NCBI GenBank assembly: GCA_004764695.1
Contig: SMSO01000031.1
Span: forward strand, 8,370,761 to 8,434,760
DNA: 64,000 nucleotides
Source: Schizochytrium sp. TIO01
Lineage: Eukaryota > Sar > Bigyra > Thraustochytrida > Thraustochytriidae
Reading direction: 5' to 3'
The notes under the pieces are model-generated. The model had not been told where the DNA came from and did not search any database. It saw only the letters and a list, made by a program, of their open reading frames with translations. The translations under genes and the position numbers were made by a program. This document shows, piece by piece, positions 53,568 to 63,743 of this stretch. Each line of letters starts with the position of its first letter. Position 1 is the first letter of the stretch.

Positions 53568-56189
53568 ATGGCATCGACCCAGGTGCTAAACCTGATGCGA
53601 TCTTCTAACAATACTGCACCGCAAGCAGACTTCGCCTCGACGTCATCATCGTCATCGTCAGCATCATCGTCCTCGTCAGCATCAAATTCCTCAAACCCAT
53701 CTCCATCTCATCTCCGTTCTGGTAACGCGACAATGCTTCGGAGCGCGAGCGGCGGTGACGATGCTGCGCCATATCAGCAGTTCTCTTCTGCAATGTCCAT
53801 GGGTCTCGGCAATGCCAATAACGGCAACAACAACAGCGGCAGCAGTAACGACATGCATCAAACCTATCAGGATGGCGGCAGCAACAATAGCAACGGTGGA
53901 TACGTTTTCGAGACAGGTCAAAGGAAAAGACCCTTTCCCGGTGCCAACCAGCAAATATCTTTGGAGCGCCTCTCGAATTTAGCAGAGCTATCTTCGATGC
54001 ATCTCACGGATCTTCGCAATGGCACAAATCTCGGCGCTGATCAAGGCCGCTCATCGAATCTAAGCAACTCAGGACTTGTACTCCCACGCCTCTCGCTGAG
54101 TCAGCCTATGCCAGCTGATGGCACGAGGTCGCCCAGCTTGTCAAACCTGTCGAGCTTTGGAGGTAACGCCCCGCGGGGATCGGGGCTCAGTTTCCTCCTT
54201 GGCCAGACTTCCAACAATAACAACCACAATAGCAATGGACATAATCATAACATCAGTGGGTCAGCCCAGCAGCAGTCTGACAACTCATTTATGACGGGGG
54301 GGGCTCGGTTCACTAACTCCAGTTCAGAATCCAATACCAATGATCGCTTTTTGCGCTTCACAGGTCTCGGCATGGGCCTTGATCGCCCTTCCAACTTATC
54401 GCAAGGCATCGGGCGCTTTACAAGCCATCTCCTTCTAGATCCCTCGGCGCGACCCTCAAACCTTGCAGAACAAATAAATCGTCTCTCCAATCTCGGCTTT
54501 CCCACAGGGTCTAGCTTCTCGCAGCCCATGGGTGGCACAGGCACATCAACTTCATCATCAGCGGGTCCGAGCGTCCCCTTTGTAACTGGTCGCCCTGCCA
54601 GCAACATTGGTGCTCGTCAACCGCCAGTTCCATCAGCAATACCACAGGGAAATGACAGAAACATTATTGGTAACGGCAACAACAACAACAACAACAACAA
54701 TAACAACAATAACAACACGTATTTTACTGGTGTTGGTAGCTTAGGAGGGCGAGGGAACTTTGGCCAGCTCTCAGCAGGTAACGGTGGCAGCAACAAGTCT
54801 TCGACATACGGTGCATCATCTCCAACAGAGAGCGTTAGAACAAGTGGTCTTAGTGTTGGTCGTGATTACAACGATGGAAGCTATGGTGACGTAAAGCAGA
54901 GCATCCCTGCTGGTGCTTCAGCGCGTAATGGAAACAACGCGGGCAACGATCATACCGAAGCTGGCTATAAAATCTCGGGGGCACCAAGCTCTAAGCCATA
55001 CCATACGGTCTCGCAAGGAAATGGTGGGGCTGCTAACAACAACAACAACAACAACAACAAAACCGCTATCCAAGTCAAAACTGAAGAAAAGGAACGAGAT
55101 GACCACCTTGATAGAGACTCAAAGTCGCCGTCGGCATCTTCACCAGCTGCTGTTTCCCGTGCAGAGCTTTCTGCAGGTCTTCACTCGCTCGAACTTTTCC
55201 TCCGGTTTGTCAAGGAATATCCTGATCCAGAAATGCCTTCTCGCACAATTATTGACACCAGCCAAATCCTTAGCAGTGAGTGCTACGAAGCATGGATTGC
55301 TACTCGACGGGGTTCATTGAAAAAGCCAGAGGAATCATTTCGCCGTGCTCTTACTGCTCATGTTACTGGAGCTGATCGCCGTCGACCTTTTCCGCCGCAT
55401 GTCGAGGCTAGCCTTTTAATTGAACTTCGAAAACAGAAAACGTGGCCCTGCTTCGAAGGCCGTATGTCACAGAATGAAAACAAACCTATTAAAATTGGTG
55501 AACAAGGATTTCGTACACATGGCTATCATGAGCGTAAAGCTTCTGAGGCCAAAGACTCCCAACAACGCGCGGATCGTAATATTTCTCCTTCAAATTTCTC
55601 TAGTAGCCCCTTGCAGGCTAATAATATGTCTGCTCCTGTTCACCCTGTTCCACTCATGCTCAATGGTCGGGCCAACCCGGGCCACGGGCATCAGCAACCT
55701 TTTGCTACAGGCCAACAATCACACCACCACCAGCCGCAGCAGCAGCAGCAGCAGCAACAGCAGCACTTTTCCCGTTTCCCTCCTGCCATGCAGCAACATC
55801 TTCAGCAGCAACAGCTACAACAACAACAACATCAGCAACACCCTTCTCAAGACGCATCTCTAGGCAGTAGGAACACGAGTGGCGGGGCTTACTCAATCGG
55901 CAACGCTGGGGCTGCTGACAAGTCTGGGTCCCGCGGATCTTCTTTAGGTAATATGGTTGTGTCCAATTTTTTCCCCCAATCGATCATTGACAACCTTCAA
56001 TCAAATGGCTCGTCAGCTTCCTCCAGCTCTTACCCTGGTGGAGGAAATCCGCAAGCATTTCTCTCACGATCGGGAGCACCCCCATACAGCAACGTGTACA
56101 GTAATCAAGCCTCGCCCCTACACAAACGGAAGGATCACGACGGTGTGGATAATAACCCAGCCAAACGCCAACACTTTTCGTTGCGCTAG
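53568..56189 (+). CDS. Asn/Gln/Ser-rich, probably nuclear protein with one conserved-looking block
   Basis: This is an 873-residue single-exon protein. Most of it is low complexity: a poly-Ser stretch (residues about 25-45), poly-Asn tracts (about 370-384 and 490-498), and poly-Gln/His (about 724-765). Repeated S-N-L-S motifs run through the first third (RLSNL, RSSNLS, RPSNLS). Residues about 525-640 are normal in composition (LHSLELFLRFVKEYPDPEMP ... YEAWIATRRGSLKKPEESFRR) and look like a folded domain I cannot name. The C-terminus carries KRKDHDG and PAKRQ, a bipartite-type nuclear localisation signal. Such Q/N-rich proteins are often transcription or RNA regulators, but no function can be assigned. 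Confidence 0.8.
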   Translation: MASTQVLNLMRSSNNTAPQADFASTSSSSSSASSSSSASNSSNPSPSHLRSGNATMLRSASGGDDAAPYQQFSSAMSMGLGNANNGNNNSGSSNDMHQTYQDGGSNNSNGGYVFETGQRKRPFPGANQQISLERLSNLAELSSMHLTDLRNGTNLGADQGRSSNLSNSGLVLPRLSLSQPMPADGTRSPSLSNLSSFGGNAPRGSGLSFLLGQTSNNNNHNSNGHNHNISGSAQQQSDNSFMTGGARFTNSSSESNTNDRFLRFTGLGMGLDRPSNLSQGIGRFTSHLLLDPSARPSNLAEQINRLSNLGFPTGSSFSQPMGGTGTSTSSSAGPSVPFVTGRPASNIGARQPPVPSAIPQGNDRNIIGNGNNNNNNNNNNNNNTYFTGVGSLGGRGNFGQLSAGNGGSNKSSTYGASSPTESVRTSGLSVGRDYNDGSYGDVKQSIPAGASARNGNNAGNDHTEAGYKISGAPSSKPYHTVSQGNGGAANNNNNNNNKTAIQVKTEEKERDDHLDRDSKSPSASSPAAVSRAELSAGLHSLELFLRFVKEYPDPEMPSRTIIDTSQILSSECYEAWIATRRGSLKKPEESFRRALTAHVTGADRRRPFPPHVEASLLIELRKQKTWPCFEGRMSQNENKPIKIGEQGFRTHGYHERKASEAKDSQQRADRNISPSNFSSSPLQANNMSAPVHPVPLMLNGRANPGHGHQQPFATGQQSHHHQPQQQQQQQQQHFSRFPPAMQQHLQQQQLQQQQHQQHPSQDASLGSRNTSGGAYSIGNAGAADKSGSRGSSLGNMVVSNFFPQSIIDNLQSNGSSASSSSYPGGGNPQAFLSRSGAPPYSNVYSNQASPLHKRKDHDGVDNNPAKRQHFSLR

Positions 56190-57680
56190 TCGCTTGTGTG
56201 CCGTCTACCTCTCATTGCACAGAAGCAAAAACGTTATTTTGGTCTTAGGACTCAAAAATGTCTAGCAAGTGTGCATTTGCCACATTGATTTTATATAGGG
56301 CAATTTAGACAGATTGACCCATTTCATAACGTCATATGAATGGCTGCAACCCTGATTTTATCTTGCAGTAACTGATCTGTGCTGCCTGTGTATTATCATG
56401 GCCTTGTATAACCAATCGCCGCCCACAAAAGAAATCCAAACTTGGAAGAGGGGTGCCTCTCGTGCAATCTTATTTGTCTTCATTTACTTTCTTTATTTTC
56501 TCCTGAAACTGTTGTGGGGCGTATTATCACCATAGATGTAGCGCACCACCAATCTCTTTCCAAACTTTATACACATACACGGTTCGTATGAATCAGCAAC
56601 TATCAAATCTGACAAAGAAATTAATTTCGGCGTCTTCTTAACATACACATAGCAAGTTCTCCCCTATTCCCTCAAGTGCGTAGGCGACAAAGCTCTTGGT
56701 TACATTGCGTAACGGAGAGAATCCATGATTGAAATAAACCATAAATTCCTGACGCACTGAGGCACTATTTTCTGCATTTTCCGGACCTCTCCCGGGTCTG
56801 GTCCGCACATTTGTTTGCCACTCCTTAGTGCAAATGCTATTTAGCCCTGGCACCTGCAAAATGTAGACATTTTTCATCTTTTCAGACAGTTTTGACTTTT
56901 GGATCCTATCATTTGTATTTTTCTAGCTTTCAAAGCCTCGCATTTTTTTTAAATGATAACTGAAAGATTGGCTTATAAAACCGCAGGCTATTTACGGCAA
57001 CAACTTTAACTGTATCCTACATAGATCAATTTCAACAGTGCAGAATAACTATCTAAATCTAGATAGTCCCTACAAACGGACCGCAACATCAAAACAGTTT
57101 GCCAAGTATACTGCAGAAGGTGAATCTAAAAACAGCACCTACCCCTACCTTAAGGTACTAAAACTGACTATGGGTTGGCCAAGTTAGAGAATGTAGTACT
57201 TCTTTTTTTCTTTCCTTCTATAACACTGCATTCTCATCCTTTCTTGTTATATGCCGTTCTGAGTGTGTTTCAATGTCTCGCAAAGAGTCGCCTTTTATAA
57301 TCGGCAAGTCCTCAATCGAAGAGAGCCGGCAGGTTTATGCATTCACCTTTTATATGACTGCACTGCAGAAGGTAACTCCATAATAGGATAAATTACTTCA
57401 GCATTAAATTTCTATCTCAATTAGTGACTTGTTATGTTATGAGCGTTGCTGAGTAGGTACATACCACTACCTACCTACTAGATGTTCTCTCAGAAATCCA
57501 GTACCTAGGTAGCAAATGCAAAGATCCAAACCCAAATCAGATTAAAGCAAACCCGCATCGTCGCTACGAAGCCGAAACAGGACTTCGAGATCCAGAAATC
57601 TATTATCTAAATACTGCCCAGACCTCGTGTACCACAGAGTGCGTGCGTGACAAGAAACTAGAAGTCGAAAAGCATCGACG
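56190..57680. other. Intergenic, GNL1 promoter side
   Basis: No gene seen. TAGGTA/CCTACC clusters occur at about 57140-57160 and 57452-57485, a few hundred bases before the GNL1 start codon. Confidence 0.4.
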
Positions 57681-59387
57681 ATGCCGCGAGGCGCAAGAGG
57701 TGGTGGAGGCGGGGGGCGCCGAGGCGGAGCTGGAGGCGGTGGAGGAGGTGCTCGCCGCAAGCCAATTAGCGGCAAGCAAAAAAAGGAACAACTCAAGGCG
57801 AAGAAACTCCGTAAACAGCAACGACGTGATGAGGAAGAGGAAGAAGACGATGAAAATAATGAAGAAGGGGATAGTTCTGGCGAGGATAATGATGATGCTG
57901 GTGCTGCTAATGCTGCTGTGAGATACACGCGATCTGGTAAGGATAGTAAACTCACATCGCTATTTTTGAGAGAAGAAGATGAAGATGTCCAAGCGAGGCG
58001 CCGGGATGCTGAAAGGCCACTTAATAAAGCAACTCGTGGAGAAAAACTGTATGCTCATGACAGCGTGGATTTAGGATTTCCACAACGACCTCCCTGGGAC
58101 CGGTCCATGACCCCGGAAGAACTTGACGCACAGGAAACCGCAGTATTTGAGAAATGGCTTGCATCAGTACATGGTAGCTACTCTAGACATGAACTTCCCC
58201 CTTTTGAGCATAACCTTGAAGTTTGGCGACAGCTCTGGCGCACGCTGGAAAAGTCAGATATGATGATGGTTGTCGCTGATGTGCGCAACCCACTCTTGCA
58301 CCTACCGCGTGCTTTGTACAGGCATATCACTGAAGATAAAAAGCTCCCGCTTCTCGTCTGCCTTACAAAGGTAGACATTGTAGAGCAAGCGCACGTGGAC
58401 CGTTGGATGGACTACCTCCGCAAGCACTACCCCAAAGCCAACCCATTTCCATTTTCCAACCGTGTCCATGGTCCTCATGGAAAGTTTATGAATGAGCGTG
58501 GTGGTGTACATCGTCGACGCCGTCTCATTGCGAACAAGCTAACGCAGGAGGAGGAGCGAATTGTACATGAGCACTCTACAGATTTGCTCGAAGCCTGCCT
58601 CAGCCTATCTCGCCCTCGCCAAGGCGAATCACTCCCAGATTCCAGAAATGAGCCCATGATTGGCATTGTTGGTCAACCTAATGTAGGTAAATCTTCGGTC
58701 GTTAACTCTCTAATCGGTGAGAAGGTTGTATCTGTATCCCGCAGTGTTGGTCACACTAAGCACTGGCAAACGCACTACGTACGGCGAGGCGGTGAAGTTG
58801 TGGCCCAAATTTGCGACTCTCCTGGGCTCATCTTTCCAGTTATTTGGAAACATGACACGATTCCGCCGCGCCACGTCTACGAATGCAGTGGACTGTATCC
58901 AATTCCCCAGATTCGTGAAACATTCAGTGCCATTCGTTTCTTGGCCGAACATCTGCCTATCGAGTTGTTATACAATTTGAAACTAGATGTTGACGACTAC
59001 GGGCCTGATTGGTCTCCCTACGCAATCCTTGGAAGCTTTGCTGATAAGAATGGTTATTCTGCCGATGGTGGTGGTCCTGATTTCCATCGTGCTGGCCTTG
59101 AGATTCTTCGTGACGTAGTCGATGGTCTCATTCTCGTATCTTTCGAACCTCCTGAAGGCAAACCTTCCGATACAATTGCTCTAGAGGGGCAAAATGAAGC
59201 AGATGCAGAAGTATCGAAAACATCTGCTTCTGCTGCTGATTCTGATGTTGACGCTGACGCTGACGCTGATGCTCATGAGAGTGAGAGTGAGAGTGGGCGC
59301 GAAGAAGAAATTGCTGTGACAGATAGAGCCATTGGTACGGCAACACCTGAAACGCCTCCAGTGCCCACCACAACGATGCAAGCCTGA
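57681..59387 (+). CDS. GNL1: GNL1-type circularly permuted GTPase
   Basis: This is a 568-residue single-exon protein of the YlqF/YawG GTPase family. It opens with a Gly/Arg-rich then Lys-rich stretch (KPISGKQKKEQLKAKKLRKQ), as in GNL1 and LSG1, followed by an acidic run. The region SVDLGFPQRPPW ... FEHNLEVWRQLWRTLEKSDM is characteristic of GNL1. GTPase motifs occur in permuted order: G4 TKVD at 229-232, G1 GQPNVGKSS at 331-339, G3 DSPGL at 379-383. The tail after about residue 500 is a disordered acidic repeat (DADADADA, then ESESES). Relatives act in ribosome large-subunit biogenesis; human GNL1 is nucleolar/nuclear. The gene converges with the TMEM70-like gene, 3' ends about 0.3 kb apart. 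Confidence 0.92.
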   Translation: MPRGARGGGGGGRRGGAGGGGGGARRKPISGKQKKEQLKAKKLRKQQRRDEEEEEDDENNEEGDSSGEDNDDAGAANAAVRYTRSGKDSKLTSLFLREEDEDVQARRRDAERPLNKATRGEKLYAHDSVDLGFPQRPPWDRSMTPEELDAQETAVFEKWLASVHGSYSRHELPPFEHNLEVWRQLWRTLEKSDMMMVVADVRNPLLHLPRALYRHITEDKKLPLLVCLTKVDIVEQAHVDRWMDYLRKHYPKANPFPFSNRVHGPHGKFMNERGGVHRRRRLIANKLTQEEERIVHEHSTDLLEACLSLSRPRQGESLPDSRNEPMIGIVGQPNVGKSSVVNSLIGEKVVSVSRSVGHTKHWQTHYVRRGGEVVAQICDSPGLIFPVIWKHDTIPPRHVYECSGLYPIPQIRETFSAIRFLAEHLPIELLYNLKLDVDDYGPDWSPYAILGSFADKNGYSADGGGPDFHRAGLEILRDVVDGLILVSFEPPEGKPSDTIALEGQNEADAEVSKTSASAADSDVDADADADAHESESESGREEEIAVTDRAIGTATPETPPVPTTTMQA

Positions 59388-59694
59388 GCTCATCTCCTCG
59401 AGTGGTTTACGAACAGGCCACGACTACTGGACATTAGAGTTCAATAGTTGATGCAGATCGACAAGTGCAATCTGGATAGAAAGTAAATTAGAGAAAGTAT
59501 GATAAAAGATATAAAAAAAGGGCTAAAAATAAGCACAATATGTCTGTCAAATGAGTTACTGCTACAAGTCGAAGTGAATCGTTCAAGACCCGCATATAAT
59601 CTCCTCCCTCGAGCCGCCGCCACCATTCTTGACATTTTCGTTGTCATTTTCAGCGCTGCTCGCGGTTCGGTTCTCAACATATGCAAGCGAGGCC

Positions 59695-60189
59695 CTACTT
59701 GGTGGTGGCACCAGGGGTGATGCCAGCTGCCTTGAGAAACTCCACGTAGAAATCATCCGTGGCGTAACAATCCGGTTCCTCATGCACGTAAAAGGTGCGG
59801 CCATCCTGAAGAGCAACGTTGACAAAGACACGCTCCTTGGCAGGAGCAATGTCTTGAAGGCCATTCGCAAGGCGAGTGGTTTGCATCTTACCGAAGATGC
59901 TGAAGGACTCAATTTCGAGCGACTTCTTGGCATTCGCAGCGGCCTGCACCTGGTACATGCGCCAGATGTAAGGCTTGCTCACGAAGGTGAGAGCAGCTGT
60001 GGTGCCGACAGCAAAAGCACAGACTGTAAATCCAATGCTTGCACGCTGGATCGGGCTCATCTCTTGGTTTCCAAAGGTTGCCAAAAGCGGCACGCCCACC
60101 AAGGTGCAGCCACAGCTAAAGATGGAGACTCGCTTCAACATCTTAACCATGGGGCCAAAGGGACCCTCGTACACAAGAACACGCTGCAT
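59695..60189 (-). CDS. TMEM70-like mitochondrial inner-membrane protein
   Basis: The ATG at 60189 gives 164 residues. The open frame reaches 60297, but only with a GTG, so a short upstream exon with a targeting peptide is possible. The sequence VLVYEGPFG opens the conserved domain. Two hydrophobic helices follow (about 20-38 and 47-68) with a short loop, then KPYIWRMY and a soluble C-terminal half. This two-helix hairpin with Y-x-G-P start is the TMEM70/TMEM186/TMEM223 signature. TMEM70 helps assemble ATP synthase (c-ring) and complex I. Given the family-level match only, the assembly-factor role is a reasonable inference. Confidence 0.75.
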   Translation of the reverse strand: MQRVLVYEGPFGPMVKMLKRVSIFSCGCTLVGVPLLATFGNQEMSPIQRASIGFTVCAFAVGTTAALTFVSKPYIWRMYQVQAAANAKKSLEIESFSIFGKMQTTRLANGLQDIAPAKERVFVNVALQDGRTFYVHEEPDCYATDDFYVEFLKAAGITPGATTK

Positions 60190-60996
60190 GGCGAGATCTG
60201 GTCTTCTGAGGATGGAGACGAAGTCAAAGGAGGAGCACTTTCGAAGACTGCTCAAACTTAGCTTTCTCTCCTCTGTGTGTTTTGACTTTGATTGCACTAC
60301 TAACTAGTTACTTTTACTAGGCCCATGTTGTATTCTTTGCAGCCAAACAAATAGTACCTAGGCTACTACCTACTAGTACATATTAAAAAATAAGAACAGG
60401 AACGATGGTTGAATAGAAATGCAAATCAACCCAGAATAACCTGATCCAAATTAGAACCATCCAGAGGAAAATTCTGTACAATACTTGGCCCGACTCCGAC
60501 GCATGAAACACTGTTGTTTTGCCAGTGACACACAATGGAATTATTATATAGAGTACTTGAAATGGAAATTCATGAGATTCACAAGAGCCAACAAACTAAA
60601 ACTTAGTCTGTACATTGAAAATAGTGCACCAACGCAGCTTGACAAGATCCACAGATGCATAAACTAGGTATCGTTACTTACTGTCAAGAGTAGAGCCCAA
60701 TCGTCATAGTTATCACCAACATCTACAATGAAGAACTCTCCTCGGCCAAAATAAAGATGTTCTCAAAGTTCTATTAGATCTGGTAGTTCTAGGTGTTCTG
60801 ATGGTTCCAAGAGGGCAATTTTGAAATTATGAAACTCAGATTTGAATACGAATAGTATTTTGAAATTCATCAAAATACAAAAATGTGCGCAGAACCAAAA
60901 AGTGAGATTATTTCTGCGACGCTGTTGTTCTGCAAAGGAGACTTCAGATTCTTTTGTTTCTGCGGGGTGTGTCGAAGGATTCTGCTTTCAGTGCCC
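60190..60996. other. Intergenic between TMEM70-like and AP2 genes
   Basis: A divergent spacer that should hold both promoters. A TACCTA cluster lies at about 60355-60380. A likely intron or 5' UTR acceptor (tctgctttcag, ending at 60991) lies just before the AP2 start. Confidence 0.4.
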
Positions 60997-61722
60997 ATGC
61001 ATGCAGACGAGGAACCACCCCTGGTGGATTATTTGGCGCTAAGGGCGCGAATTAAGGGTCCGACAGCCCACGAAGGTGAGCTTTGGGGCTTGAAAGCAGC
61101 CTCTACAAGCTCAGAAGAAGATAAAAATGGCCAAACCTTGAATTCGGGAGCACCGAGTAACGCCAATGCGATTCAGGATAACTCTTCTAATACCATGACG
61201 GGAACTCCACAGGCTCGGGTTTGGGTTCGACACAGCGTGAAAAACATTGATAAGCGAGATTTGACAGTCTTGGTGAAACCGCTTCCGTCCAATGTGCTTA
61301 AAGTCGCAGATGTTGTTTTTGCAGAGGATCCGGCTCCAATGACAAGCACTGCTGGGCCTTCCGCAGGCTCGGCAGTAGACCCTAGCTCGGCGAAAACGCC
61401 TCCGCCTAAAAACAGCAAGCTTCCTCAGGGAGTTGCGATGAACATCTCGCCAGAGGAAAAAGCACGCTTACATGCTTTTGCGGCAACCGCTGGGGCACAA
61501 AGCACTCAACCTCTGCGTATTCACAGACCCGTCAGTCTCGGCTTGGTAGGCTACAGAGGTGTCACTGCCAAGAATTCTCGATTTCAAGCTCGAATACGGA
61601 TTCAGGGAGAGCTGAGGTACCTAGGAACATTCGACACCGCTGAGGAGGCAGCCCAAGCTTACGATACCGCTGCAAGATGCCACCATTCTCACCCAGTGCT
61701 TAACTTTGACTATTTCGACTAG
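60997..61722 (+). CDS. AP2/ERF-domain protein
   Basis: From the ATG at 60997 the protein is 241 residues. The frame is open up to an earlier ATG at 60883, but that extra part is hydrophobic and Cys-rich, unlike the rest, and a 3' splice site precedes 60997, so the shorter start is preferred. The first two thirds are disordered (Ser/Pro/Ala-rich). One AP2 domain fills the C-terminus: GYRGVTAKNSRFQARI, then YLGTFDTAEEAAQAYDTAA and LNF, with the YRG element and the WLGTF-like turn (YLGTF here). AP2 domains bind DNA; they are best known from plants and apicomplexans. Single-AP2 proteins also occur in other protists. A transcription-factor role is likely; its targets are unknown. Confidence 0.85.
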   Translation: MHADEEPPLVDYLALRARIKGPTAHEGELWGLKAASTSSEEDKNGQTLNSGAPSNANAIQDNSSNTMTGTPQARVWVRHSVKNIDKRDLTVLVKPLPSNVLKVADVVFAEDPAPMTSTAGPSAGSAVDPSSAKTPPPKNSKLPQGVAMNISPEEKARLHAFAATAGAQSTQPLRIHRPVSLGLVGYRGVTAKNSRFQARIRIQGELRYLGTFDTAEEAAQAYDTAARCHHSHPVLNFDYFD

Positions 61723-62222
61723 CACATGGCTGATTGCACAGACAGATCGGCATCCCTATGAATACCCATGATATCATCAGAGCCCGCAAAAGAGTTTCCT
61801 TTTTGAAAATTGTCGTTGAATAAGTCAAGAAACACTTCGACATCCTTGAACTAAGCGAGCTTACATAGCATAAGCTACATTTCTGCAATTTAAGATGCAT
61901 TCAGCAATCAAATCAGTAAAGATTCTCCTTTTTGAGGCTATAGGCTAATTTTACTTACTTTTTCTTTAAATGATCATTTTGAAACAATTATGTATTTAAA
62001 TAATTGATATGTAACCATACACGATTCCTCATAATGTAACTGTGACGCTGGCATCCACAGAGAAGCTGTCTGATAGACTGCGTTCCATCGCTGCACACCT
62101 TCAAATGATGAATACTACCAACCACGTGCATGCGCATAACTAAAATAAAGACTGATTTATACTTGATTATAAACTTAATTTCCTTTGTGTGTTATCTCTG
62201 GTGCAAAGGGAGCGACAGTAGA
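61723..62222. other. Intergenic, convergent AP2 and FMO 3' ends
   Basis: No gene seen; AT-rich 3' flanks. Confidence 0.4.
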
Positions 62223-63743
62223 CTACAATCGAGAAATGAGCTTTTCACGAGGAAGCGCATCAACACCGTAGAGACGGAACTGTGCACTTGTAACTGGGTT
62301 AAACAGAATCCTAAAAAACATTGCAGGATCCTGCCAGAAACTCACTTTCGGAACTGCACCAAGGTCCTTGGCGAGATTATCCATATACGGAATGTAGCGA
62401 ACAAAACCACTAATAGATGGCCTGCTGAGATGCAAAAAGTATTCAGAGACCTCTAAGTCAGACTTGACAGCTTCAGCTTTTGGAGCTGGTATTAGTCCAG
62501 CGAGGATTGCCGAGGCCCAGCGAGCTTGGAGTTCTCCAATACACGTCTCGTTTCCAAACGAAGTGACAAAGCCACATAAGAAGAGTGTTGGGTCCGATGG
62601 GCACATGCAACTCTTGTAAAGACGCAACCATGGGACCGTGCGACCATTCTCCCAAGTTGCAGTGCGAGTGATCTCTGCTGACTCCCGAGGTCCTAGAACC
62701 TTGTCCAAATTCAAAGTATACCCAGTGCAACAAATCACAGCGTCAGCGCGCATTGTGGTTCCGTCCGCCATATGAAGTTGTGTATGGCCCTGCTGATCTT
62801 TACTGGTATCTCCAGTGTATTCGGGCACAAACCGAATACGTCCCTTTCTCAGCTGCTCCAGGAACTCCGGTGTTTGCTTTAGATTTGCCGATGGACTTTG
62901 AGGGCCAAATAGTCCCGAAGGCGGCTCTGCCAGACCATACTCTCGAAAAACCTTATTCGTAGAGTACACAATCCAAAACAAGTATGCACGGCGTAGCTGT
63001 GTGGGGACGTTGTACTGTAGGAAGCGTTGCGCAAGCTTGAGATCAACAGGGTTTCCAGAAGAGTCCTTGGTAGGCACAATTGATGTTCCGCGACGAAAGC
63101 TGATACTCACGTCAATATCATCGTGGGTGCTTAGTTCAAGTGCAATGTCAAGGGCAGAATTGCCAATTCCCACAATGACAACAGATTTACCACGAAAGCG
63201 CGCAGGATTACGATACTCCTTTGCATGCAATACGTCCAGCTCGGGTGTTTTAGCTTTTACATTAGCAGGCATTGCCCATGTCGGTAGGCGTGGGTCCCAG
63301 AGTTTGCCTGTGCAGACGAGTACTGCATCAAAATAATCCACATCTCCATGCTCCGTTTCAACGCGCCAAATGCCCTTCTCTTGAAGTTTCTCCACACATC
63401 GCACTGCTGTGTTCCATTTGATATATTTTCCAAGATCAAAATGGTCCTGGTATGCCTGGTAATATCGCAAGATTTCTGCGTGCTTTGGAAAAACCTGTGA
63501 TGTCTCAAAGGGAAATGGGAAATCGGAGAGTTCCATAAGCGTCCGTGAAGAGTTGGTGAACAAACTATCATAAGCTGGACTATGTTGCGTGCCTTGATGC
63601 CAGACCCCACCACATGCGTGCTCCTTTTCATACCCCACCACCTCAAGTCCGCGTTCGCGACACCATTTAAGAGCCGTCAGACCAACAGAGCCAACGCCAA
63701 CCAACTGCAACCCGTTTCGCAAGTGGGACAACCCTTTCTCCAT
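62223..63743 (-). CDS. Flavin-containing monooxygenase (FMO-like)
   Basis: The ATG at 63743 gives 506 residues. The longer open frame starts at a TTG and adds 21 residues with no clear role. The FAD-binding GxGxxG is GVGSVG at 16-21, followed by the E/GG stretch YEKEHACGGVW. The NADPH-binding motif is VGIGNSA near 191-197, preceded by LHAKEYRNPARFRGK, which corresponds to the FMO identifying region. The second half has the CTGYTLNL motif. FMOs oxygenate soft nucleophiles (N or S) in xenobiotics or metabolites using NADPH and O2. No membrane anchor is obvious at the C-terminus. The substrate cannot be read from the sequence. Confidence 0.88.
   Translation of the reverse strand: MEKGLSHLRNGLQLVGVGSVGLTALKWCRERGLEVVGYEKEHACGGVWHQGTQHSPAYDSLFTNSSRTLMELSDFPFPFETSQVFPKHAEILRYYQAYQDHFDLGKYIKWNTAVRCVEKLQEKGIWRVETEHGDVDYFDAVLVCTGKLWDPRLPTWAMPANVKAKTPELDVLHAKEYRNPARFRGKSVVIVGIGNSALDIALELSTHDDIDVSISFRRGTSIVPTKDSSGNPVDLKLAQRFLQYNVPTQLRRAYLFWIVYSTNKVFREYGLAEPPSGLFGPQSPSANLKQTPEFLEQLRKGRIRFVPEYTGDTSKDQQGHTQLHMADGTTMRADAVICCTGYTLNLDKVLGPRESAEITRTATWENGRTVPWLRLYKSCMCPSDPTLFLCGFVTSFGNETCIGELQARWASAILAGLIPAPKAEAVKSDLEVSEYFLHLSRPSISGFVRYIPYMDNLAKDLGAVPKVSFWQDPAMFFRILFNPVTSAQFRLYGVDALPREKLISRL

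Noticed and set aside
59629-60261. 210-residue plus-strand open frame
   Set aside because: It is antisense to the TMEM70-like gene, whose conserved motifs are on the minus strand.
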